DNA of 64,000 nt from Cheilinus undulatus (lineage: Eukaryota > Chordata > Actinopteri > Labriformes > Labridae), in NCBI RefSeq assembly GCF_018320785.1, contig NC_054872.1:40040551-40104550 (forward strand), given 5' to 3'. A program made the position numbers and the translations under genes. Under the pieces are notes generated by a model, which searched no databases, had not been told where the DNA came from, and saw only the letters and a program-made list of their open reading frames with translations. This document shows, piece after piece, positions 55,480-64,000 of the stretch (the stretch's first letter is position 1; each line of letters starts with the position of its first letter).

Positions 55480-57701
55480 GGGCAGCATTTCTAGGCAATG
55501 GAATAGAAATAAAAAAAGAGCCCATCTTATCCCTAAAGATCTTGTTTAATGTGTGTAGATTATAAAGCGACATCAACATTAATTTCAGCCTGTTTCATAA
55601 CAATAAAAACTCCCCACTGGAGCTTTTAATCTCCAAACACAATCCCACAAAGCCATATGCTGTTGTACTGACTAATAACACTGTCATTCCTCTCAAAAAA
55701 GAATCACGTGTTAAGTATTAATCCTTGAGGAGAATGCTGTTTTTACACTCTGACATGCAGTAAAGGTGTGCTATGTCAAAGTGGCCTGGTTGTCCTTATA
55801 TTTTTCTGAATGAAGCTCCCTCTCCTTATCTGTGATAACGTCTATCTAAAGTTAGCAGCATTGTAATATGGCAGCTCCCATAGAAAATCCCCTTTAGTAA
55901 TCAAATCGCTGATATTACTCAGGTGTTTTCTACAGTCTGCTCCAAACCCAAGTCCTTACAGACAAAGCTACTGCTGTCCTGATTTAGGCCGAATAGGCAT
56001 GAGTCTTGTCTTCCTTGCTGTGGTTTTTACATCTCTAATACTCTGCAGTTTCCTTTAATTTTACAATTAATAATAAAGCTCAAATCTCCCCCAGTATATC
56101 TGTCAAGTTTCTCATCAAAAAATCTCTTGAACTTAATAGAAATGTTAGATTGCAACTTTACTCAAGAAACCAAAGTGAATTTTGCCTGCTGCACTGGCAT
56201 CTACTCAATACAATGTCATCTTTTTGCTTGTACTATCTTAAAATAAAATATTTATCAATACTTGCAAGGGCAATGTGGCTTGCATTAAGTCTGATCAGAT
56301 ATGCATGACAAGAAATAAGACAGAAGTTTTGCAGGTACTGTTTTCTCTTGTAAACACGTGGACAAAATTGTTGTTATCCTTCTCTAACTTAAGACTAACG
56401 AGTAATAATAAATAATAATGTACTCGAAATGAACTCAGAAAATCAGACTTTGCTTTTGAATTGCTTTTGAATTGTGAGAACGCACCATCCAATGCTGTTT
56501 GAGCCAAAGTGGACTTCATGGAAGACGAGTTGAGTTTGTCAAAATGCAACAAAGCTTCTCCAGTTTTGTCTCATCCTCCTTTGGACAGAAGAGACAAAAC
56601 TGGAGCTTTTTGGCAAGTCCTTTTAGCTACTGTGAAATATGGAGGAGGCTCCAGGAGGCTGCTTTTCTGCCTCTAGCACAGGATGTCTTAAATCTGTGCA
56701 GGGTACAATAAAAATCTCAAGACTATCCCTAGGACTAGGCTTTCTGGAGCAAAAAATGACTGAATATAAGAAAGCTTGGTCAGTCTGGAGAAGGCACCCT
56801 CTTTGTCCACAATTTTGTCCAGGTGTACACTTTGCTCTACTAGCACTTCCTGTTTTTAAATTTATGTTGACGTACACTTTTAAAGTCTTATAATTATAAA
56901 CAGCATCATTTTGTCCCAATTGCCTCAACCCTCTATGCAGCACATTGGCTATCTTCTTTGCTGGTTCTTCGCAGGAGGAAGAGACACTTTAATCCATCTT
57001 CTCCCATCCTATTGATAAAGTGCCCTGTATGCCGACTTAATTTTTCATTGTGTCTTCCCAGCATTTTTCCTCTACACAAAAATTGATGCTAGAGTTGCCC
57101 TGGTTGCACTGTGTCTACTGTCTTCTATTGTTCTCTCCCCTCTTATCATGTCCCTCATCATTTGTATGTGCTGCATTATTCCTCTATCCGGCAGAGCCAT
57201 CTATAACTCTCTGACATCCATTCCCACTTCTATCCAAAACCCCAGAGCAGTTTCTTATCAGCTCTTCTTTGAAATAGATACAGTATCAATTCTCAGAGTT
57301 TCTCCAAAAACAGAGTGCTGATGCAGCAGTATATGGGATAGATGGGACAGTGTCAGTGTGCCATCTCTTTTACAGCTGCTTGACCTTCAAGTGGCCTTTT
57401 ACTGCGATTGGCTACAATATATTTTAAAGGCAACTAGGTGATGGATTACTCCCGTTACAATAGATTGGACGGCATTCATCTGAGAAATGGGACAGAATTG
57501 ATTTTCCATTGGAGAAGATTCGTCATCATTTCCCTGAGGCCTATTCTCACGGCAATCATATTAATTATTTCCCACAGGAGAGACCTTTTTCCTTTTTAAT
57601 GTGTTTTTACCAATATAATATTTGAAATCCAGGCATGTTTATAAGTAATCATTTTTGGAAGATTAAGTTATGGAAAAGTTGCAGAACACTTAGTTGTGTT
57701 T
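55480..57701. other. Unassigned DNA with a transposase scrap
   Basis: At 56560-56790 phrases such as GACAAAACTGGAGCTTTTTGGCAAG, CTGTGAAATATGGAGGAGGCTC and AATCTGTGCAGGGTACAAT match the conserved catalytic part of a Tc1/mariner-type transposase on +, badly decayed. The remainder has no recognised element. Confidence 0.45.
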
Positions 57702-59170
57702 TCCAACCCCAGTTCCAAAAACGTTTGGGCACTGTGTAAGATGTAATTAAAAACATATTGAATGATTTGCAAATCTCATAAACCCAAATTTTATTCCCAA
57801 TATTAACAACATATCAGACATAAACCAGGAAATTTAACTATGGCAGCGACACATCTCAAAAAAGTAGGGACAGGGCCATGTTTACCATTGTGTAGCATCC
57901 CCTCTTCTTTTAACAACAGTCAGTAAATGTCAGGAGAGTGAGGAGACCTGTTGCTGGAGTTCGGGAGAGGAATGTTGTCCCATTCTTGTTAGATTAGGGA
58001 TTCTAGCTACTCAACAGTTCTCAGTCCTCTTTGCCTGTGTTTTTTTATGCACCAAATGTTTTCTGTTGGTGAAAGGTCTGGACTGCAGGTGGCCAGTCCA
58101 GCATCAGGACTCTTCTACTGTGAAGCCATGCTGGATGATGGATGTGGTATGTGGCTAAGCAGTGTCTTGGTGAAATATGCAAGGCATTTCCTGAAAGATA
58201 TATTCTCTGGATGGGAGCATATATCGCTTTATAGACTTTTCAGCATTGATAGTTCCTTTCCAGATGTGTAAACTGCCCACACCATGGGCACTAATGCAAC
58301 CCCATACCATCAGAGAGGCTTTTGAATTGTGCTCTGATAACAAGCCAGATGGTCACTCTTCCTCTTTAGTCCAAAGGATACAGCATCTGGGGTTTCCTAA
58401 AAGAATTTCAAATTTTGATTCATCTGACCACAGAACAGTTTTCCATTTGCCTCAATCCATTTTAAATTAGCTTTGGCCCAGAGAAGATGCAGAATTTCTC
58501 AGTTTTGTTCACATATGGCTTTTTCTTTGCTAGATTCAGCTCTATCTTGAATTTGTGGATGGCACAGCCAACTGTGATGACAATGTTTTCTGAGCCCATG
58601 GTGATTTCCAGTATCTGTTTTTAATGCAGCACCACCTGAAGGCAAAAAGATCAGGAGCATCCTACTCTGATCTATGGCCTTGCCCCCTCTTCAGCACAGA
58701 GATTTTTCCAGATTCTCTAAATCTTTAGATGCTATTATGAACTGTAGATGGTGGGATATTTATTTAAAGTCTTTGCAATTTTAAATTGAGTAACATTTTT
58801 CATAAATTGTTTTAAAGTTTGTAGATGCAGTTTTTTGCAAATTGATGAATTTCTGCATCTCTGAAAAACTCTTTTCATACCCAGTCAAGTGACTGCCTCT
58901 TCCAATTGACCGAACTAGTTGCAATATTCTCTTCAAGCTGTTTTTCATTAGTACCACTTACTTTTCCAGCCTTTTGTTGCCCTGTCACTACTTTTTTGAG
59001 ATGTGTTGCACCTATCAAATTCAAAAAAGGCTAATATTCTTCATGAAATGTTAAATCTTATCAATTTCAACATCTGATGTGTTGTCTATGTTCCACTGTA
59101 AATATGGGAATATGAGATATGCATGTCATTGCATTCAAAGTGCCCCAACTTTTTTGGAATTGTGGTTGTA
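57702..59170 (-). mobile_element. DNA transposon, Tc1-related transposase remnant on minus strand, both ends present
   Basis: Ends CCAACCCCAGTTCCAAAAACG on the left and TTTGGAATTGTGGTTGTA on the right are inverted. On the minus strand near 58400-58440 a frame reads [18 protein letters not shown], and 58155-58343 reads SLMVWGCISAHGVGSL, HIWKGTINAEKSI and YIFQEMPCIFHQDTA. These are the WSDE, MVWG and QD blocks of a DDE transposase, broken by stops. A 0.7-kb fragment of the same family is in the last receptor intron at 41390. Confidence 0.82.
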
Positions 59171-60300
59171 CTTTTGAAATGGAGTTTGGTCCGCACCACT
59201 TAGTAATCCAATCTTGCACTGACCTGTAATCACTTCTTTCCCTTTTTCCTTAAAATAAAAAAAATTAGCCCTTTCCAGGCTGTTTATTTGCTTATTTGGA
59301 GAGAGTTGAATGCATTTATATCACTGATTGGCTCTGTCTCAGCTGCAGGAGAGTTTAAGGGAGGATAAATCCAGCTGATTAGCTTTCCTCCATCATTCTG
59401 CTCAAGGCTACGTTGGCATATTGTGCACCACATGGTATGAAGAGTCAAATTAATATATGTTGCACAACCTTTAAAGAAAGGATTAAATTACCTCCCAGAG
59501 TTCAAGGCACCATTTACCACATCACCATCAGACCCCGCGCTGCTGCAGAATACTGCCGTGAGGCTTTTTATCAAAAAGTAGGTCCGCAGTTCGTCTCAGG
59601 TCTCTGCCTCAGGTTGCCATCAGTCAAGCATAAAATTGATTTCAGTTTTTTTTAACCTTTAAGGCATACAGACAACTCATGCTTTACCTCATAATATGGA
59701 TGCTGTGTCCCCAATACACTTCTATCCTTTGAACACAGCCCATTTATGATCAAGCTTGAAAAGTGTCAGCCAAAAGACCCTCAGGCAGTTTGCTTCCACA
59801 CAACAAACTCAGTCGTTTGTATGCAGAAAATACTTCAAATTTTCTGTGAAATGTTTCAAATAAATAACACACCAGAAATGCCGGACTACAAGCAATGTTA
59901 TACTTGGGAAGGAGTTGCTAATTTTGATCTACCAACTTAGAGATATTTTCTTCCCATATCTGAAGCTTTACTCCCAGAAATTTCATTTAATTATTTCCCT
60001 TTCCATGTATAAATCAACTCTTTTGGTTCATAGCTCTCTTGGTTTTTCAAGTTTGCTGAGGAGACCTGGCTAAACAAATCAGAAACTCACTGAATTTTTT
60101 GCCACAGGAGTTGAAAGAGACCAACTACGGAGGTACAGCAAAAAAAGACTGAATTTAATTTTCATAAAAGTCTAAGAAAGACAAGTGGATGCTAATGTCG
60201 CTTCCCACCCTTATGACATGGCAAAATATCTGAACAATATCACTGCTCTTGAATTTCTTTCACCTTTTGCTAGTTAAATGAGACTGTTTGACAGGTTTAT
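59171..60300. other. Intergenic DNA, nothing firmly recognised
   Basis: Two + strand frames (59413-59655 and 59746-59940) are open without coding support; the second is Cys-rich. Confidence 0.3.
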
Positions 60301-60359
60301 ATTTTCAACTTGTAGGCTAAATTCAAACTGAAGTTAATCACCACTAATTTAGCAAGTAG

Positions 60360-60700
60360 CTCTACCCTGCAAACAATTTAGCTAAAGTTGTCTCACTCTA
60401 CGGAGATTACTGTTGAGATAATAACACTAATGTTAGCTTAGCATGAAAGCAGTTTAATAATGTAAGGTTATAGTTTTTTTTGAACTGCTCTAGGCTGTAA
60501 ACCAATGTAAACACAGCTCAGCAGTTGTACTAGAATGCTTGTTCTAACTGGCTAGTATACTCAGCAAAAGAAAACTAATGTTAGCAAAGGTCACTAACGA
60601 TTTCAAAATGCTGGCTGTTACTTTTGTGTAGCTATTGTTTACTATTGTTAGCTTGTTGATTTATTGTTCAGTGGGTACAAACTTTTCAAAGCTAATTCAG
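60360..60700. repeat. Diverged GTTAGC-rich repeat block
   Basis: Phrases CTAATGTTAGCTTAGCATG, TTCTAACTGGCTAGTATAC, ACTAATGTTAGCAAAGG and CTATTGTTAGCTTGTTGATTTATTGTTCAG are scattered diverged parts of the unit that is tandem at 61016-61505. Confidence 0.6.
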
Positions 60701-60727
60701 TTTCACATCAATGACTGAAGAACAGGA

Positions 60728-61027
60728 GTGATGTGTGCCTTCATGGTCTGCAGTGTGTACTTGAAACCAGGTCTATATAAGGTCAGGGAACTCGATTTAT
60801 GGCCTCATATAATTGTTCATGGTCTACCGTGTCTGAAGGAAATGGTATGGATAGCTGTCGAGTCCAAATATCCCTACTTGAAGCGGATGCTAGTCTGGTT
60901 TCCCCAGTTTCCTACTGAGCAGCCAGGTGTGTTTCAGACCATTTTGCCACTCAGCCAGACTGAGCAGTCGCGTTGTGCACTGAAACTGATGTCAGTTTTT
61001 AATAGTGTTGACTGTTCTGTAGGCTAA
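60728..61027 (+). CDS. Possible small ORF between repeat blocks
   Basis: About 100 codons starting with ATG at 60731 (ATG also at 60745) with a balanced composition, no signal peptide and no recognised motif. It occupies the only non-repetitive stretch between two GCTAAC/GTTAGC-rich blocks, and its last codons run into the first repeat unit. It is probably part of an ancient inserted sequence rather than a gene. Confidence 0.15.
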   Translation: MMCAFMVCSVYLKPGLYKVRELDLWPHIIVHGLPCLKEMVWIAVESKYPYLKRMLVWFPQFPTEQPGVFQTILPLSQTEQSRCALKLMSVFNSVDCSVG

Positions 61028-61505
61028 CTGGTGTATACTAGCTTACTTTAGCAGCTGGAAAAGTACAGCTTTGCTTGCTAACAATGTAATAATGTTGGCT
61101 AATTATTCAGTAGGCTAACTGGTGTATACTAGCTTACTTTGGCAGCTGGAAAACTAAGGTTAGCTTTGCTTGCTAACAATTTAGTAGTGTTGGCCCATTG
61201 TTCTGTAGGCTAAATGGTGTATACTAGCCTACTTTGGCACCTGGAAAAAATAATATTATCTCTGCTTGCTAACAATTTAATAGTATTGGCTAATTATTCC
61301 ATAGGTTAACTTCTGTATAATTAAGACAGCTGAAAAATTAATGTTAACTTAGCTTTCTAACAATTCAGTAGTGTTTGCTTATTGTCCAGCAGATGTAATA
61401 TTAATGTTAGCCGGCTTGTTAACAGTTCAACAGTGCTGGCTTAATGGCTAACCGTTGTACACTAGCTAACTTTGGCAGCTAGGAAACTAATGTTAGCTTA
61501 GCTAG
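61016..61505. repeat. Minisatellite, period about 95 bases
   Basis: Units start near 61016, 61111, 61206 and 61302 with TAGGCTAACTGGTGTATACTAGC, followed by TTACTTTGGCAGCTGGAAAA, TTTGCTTGCTAACAATTTA and TGTTGGCTAATTATTCAG. The first three are close; later ones (61302-61505) are increasingly diverged and shortened. Confidence 0.9.
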
Positions 61506-62012
61506 CAAAAAGTTAAGTGCTTGGAAAAGTGAATGTCCTGACAAAATAAGTTGCCACAAAAATGGCATAACTAAGACTCAATGAGTAAATAAAATGAGTT
61601 GAATCAGAATAATCTGATCATTTCAACCATTTCCAAACTGCATAACTTTTTGAAGTAGCTTTATTTGGTTGTGTATTGAAATAATAATAATAAAAAAAAA
61701 ACAAGACCAACATTTGCCACCCCCAATTGAAGTTGTCATTATATAACAGTTTGTGCAGTTAATGTGTCATTTTAACATAATTTTTTCTGATTAGAGGAGA
61801 CCCAAACAATGCATTTCTATCATTTAGACAGTCAGATGTTCACTTGCTAAGACATTTCTAAAGATCCAGCAGTGTGACCAGATGTTTGCAATCACTAGTT
61901 TGAAATTAAGTTACAAGAAAAGTGGAAGAACCTGGGGAGAGTACTGAATTTCCCACAAGCTGCTGCAACACAATCTGAAACCCAAACATTGTGTTTAAGT
62001 AGAGGTAATATT
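61506..62012. other. Unassigned DNA upstream of the small membrane-protein unit
   Basis: AT-rich; no promoter element stands out. Confidence 0.35.
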
Positions 62013-62342
62013 ATGGTTTTATTATCATTAATAATTTGTTTCTCCACATTTGTAGTTTCAGAACCAAAAGCCTGTTCTTCTTGTGAGCTGTTCCTGATGC
62101 TGAGCATTCCTATCACCACTACACTGGTAATCACTGCTGCTCTGTTAGGTAAGGTATATTCAACTTTTACACAACTGCAGATACGGACTCACTATATAGT
62201 ATGCTGAAGTTATGTTTGGTTTGTAAAACAATTTTTATTTCTTATCACTCTAATCCAGTGTTGATGTTTTAAAATGTCCTCAGGCTGCAAGAAAAAACAC
62301 AAAGACTTCTTGAAAAAAATGAAAGTCACAGACATTATTTGA
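62013..62342 (+). CDS. Two-exon membrane-protein unit (TM plus basic tail), unknown
   Basis: Exon part 62013 (or 62062)-62148 and exon 62284-62342 join through a 135-nt GT-AG intron (TTAG|GTAAGG ... TCCTCAG|GCTGC) in phase 1. The second exon ends with TGA at 62340. From ATG 62013 (A at -3, G at +4) the product is 64 residues: hydrophobic leader MVLLSLIICFSTFVVS, a short stretch EPKACSSC, a transmembrane segment of about 20 residues, then a Lys-rich tail GCKKKHKDFLKKMKVTDII. That layout recalls DAP10/DAP12-type adaptors (CxxC before one TM), but the TM lacks their acidic residue and the tail has no tyrosine motif. Alternatively the T-rich leader is just a splice acceptor tract (AG at 62060-62061), and this is the 3' end of the gene that contains 53066-53687, whose exit phase fits. 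Confidence 0.45.
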
Positions 62343-62749
62343 ATCTTTCTGTTGCCAAAATGGTCTGACATAAATATGTTCAGTGTAAGACAGCAGGTAT
62401 TCAGCAGTCACAGTCTGTAGGGAGATTAAAAAACAATCTAACTTGCATGAAGGTCGCAAAGTTTCTACTCTTTTCCTCATTAACACTGTTATCTTTAGAT
62501 TGCGTCACCTCTGTATTATAATCTTTAGAATCTGACCTTAATATTTTGGGCCCATATTAATTTGATTTGGTGCTAAATGGATTTTTAATAGACCCCAGTG
62601 AGCATGCATAATATAGTGGGAGGTTTATGGCTGTTTAATAGAGTGGTGTAATAGAGAAGCTGCAGTTTATCGCTGACTCTGGGACTCCAGCCAAACCTAA
62701 TCTTGTATGGAGTTTTCTGTAATTATAAAATATGGATAGCATCCATTTC
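62343..62749. other. Sequence after the small membrane-protein unit
   Basis: Possible 3' UTR followed by unassigned DNA. No canonical AATAAA is evident within the first 200 bases. Confidence 0.35.
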
Positions 62750-62940
62750 TTCAAGATTTATTTTGGGCTTTTTGGGTCTTTAGTGACAGGTCAGAGGATA
62801 GAGTAGGTAACTGGGGAGAGAGGGTAGGGAATAAGATGCAGGAAAGGATCCTGACTTGAACACCAGGCTGTCTGCTTGTAAACTTGTAGTTTCAGTATGG
62901 AAATGACCCATATGATGGGCTAGTGACCCAGTGACATTTA
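62750..62940 (-). mobile_element. tRNA-derived SINE, minus strand, decayed
   Basis: Read on + it runs CAAGATTTATTTTGGGCTTTTTGGG, a GTGACAGGTCAGAGGATAGAG block, GGGGAGAGAGGGTAGGG, TAAGATGCAGGAAAGG and CTTGAACACCAGGCTG, the same order as the inverted SINE at 54303. Confidence 0.7.
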
Positions 62941-62942
62941 CA

Positions 62943-64000
62943 GTGCTGTGAAAAAAGTATTTGCACCCTTCCTGGTATTTCATTTTTTTGCATATTTGTC
63001 ACAATTAAATGTTTCAATATTTAAACATTTTTGTATTGGACAAAAATAACCCAAGTAAAACCAAAATACAAGAAATTTACAAATAAATGAGAAATGAGGC
63101 CATTGACATCTATTAGCCTGAAAAGCATTACAAAGCCATTTGTAAGGCTTTGAATTTCCAGCAAATCATGGTGTGGGCCATTGTCCACAAATGGAGAAAA
63201 CTGTGAACAATGGTGAACCTTCTCTGGTGAGGGCAGCCTATCAAAATTACTCTTACTGCATCAACAACTCATCCAGGAGTTCACAAAAGAACCCAGAACA
63301 ACATCTAAAGACCTGCAGGCCTCACTTGACTCAGTTGGGAGTCAGTGTTCATGATTCAACAATGGCATTCACGGGAGAGTTCTAAGACCAAAACCGCTGC
63401 TGACCTAAAAGAACACAAAGGCTTGTCTGACATTTGACAAAAACCTCTTGATGATCCGTAAGACTTTAGGGAAAATATTGTGTGGCCTTATGAGACAAAA
63501 GTTAAACTTTCAAGCTCAAGGGCACTTGGGTTATGCAGCAGGACAATGATCCATACATACCAGCAAGTCCATTTCTGAATGGCTCAAAAAAATTAAAATT
63601 ATGGTTTTGGAGTGGCCTAGTCAAGGTCTGGACTTAGGCCCAATTGAGATGTTGTGGCATGAACTTAAACAGACTGTTTATACTCTCCAATGTGGCTAAA
63701 TTAAAACAACTTTGCAAGAAGAGTAGGACAGAAGTCCTCCATGGTGATCTTAAAGATCGATTGCCAGTTATCACAAATGCTTGCTCACAGTTGTGACCAT
63801 TAAGGGTAGCACAACCAGGTATTAGGTTTACAGTACAATTACTTTTTCACATAGGACCAGATATGTTTGGATGGCTTTTTCCCTTGAATGGAATTTTTAT
63901 TTACAAATGGCATTTTTTTTATTTACATGGGTCATCTATGTCTAATATTAAATTTTTTTTGATGATCTAAAACATATAAGTGTAACAAGTATGTAAAAAT
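62943..64000 (+). mobile_element. Tc1/mariner-type element, truncated by window edge
   Basis: The left terminus CAGTGCTGTGAAAAAAGTATTTGCACCC is a familiar fish terminus. Decayed coding on + gives [54 protein letters not shown] (QDN catalytic block) and later LKDRLPVITNACSQL. The sequence at the window end (GTAACAAGTATGTAAAAAT) corresponds to the inner part of the right terminus, so a few dozen bases lie outside. Confidence 0.85.

Overview
The window is vertebrate, almost certainly teleost fish, genomic DNA. It is AT-rich and non-operonic, with GT-AG introns, tRNA-derived SINEs, Rex3/RTE- and L2-like LINE pieces, many Tc1-like and hAT-like DNA transposons, and ATCC/GATG microsatellites. The one clearly recognisable gene is a D2-type dopamine receptor on the + strand. 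Seven coding exons between 23848 and 42513 splice in frame to a 492-residue class A GPCR with every D2 hallmark, including the phase 0/0 cassette exon that separates long and short D2 forms. Its divergence from the very conserved canonical fish D2 suggests the D2-like paralog (drd2l); the paralog name is tentative.

Layout. 1-269: CpG-rich sequence ending in a strong splice donor, a plausible 5' noncoding exon. 270-23823: about 23.5 kb of intron 1 or upstream DNA, with a hAT element (perfect 8-bp target duplication) holding a Tc1-type element, a T-rich minisatellite, SINEs, Tc1 relics and a 0.7-kb degenerate ATCC array. 23824-42513: receptor exons; the introns carry a LINE with a foreign insertion, an L2-like RT fragment, Rex3, Tc1 copies and two strong inverted repeats. 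42514-42735: short 3' UTR with AATAAA at 42712. 43238-51900: Tc1 relics, hAT MITEs, a SINE-like repeat, Rex3 with a GATG tail, and unassigned DNA. 51900-52650: a polypurine minisatellite that leaves several reading frames open on both strands.

Downstream there is weaker + strand evidence for another gene or genes. A 622-nt open, Ser/Pro-rich candidate exon lies at 53066-53687. A two-exon unit at 62013-62342 encodes a signal-like or transmembrane segment followed by a short basic tail. The two have compatible splice phase and could belong together; alternatively the second is a tiny adaptor-like membrane protein. I recognise neither. The last part also holds a MITE interrupted by a SINE with a near-perfect target duplication, a hammerhead-like motif, a full-length Tc1-type element, a 95-bp-period minisatellite and another Tc1 element that runs off the window.

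Apart from the receptor, nearly all open reading frames here are transposon shadows, low-complexity artefacts or lack an ATG.
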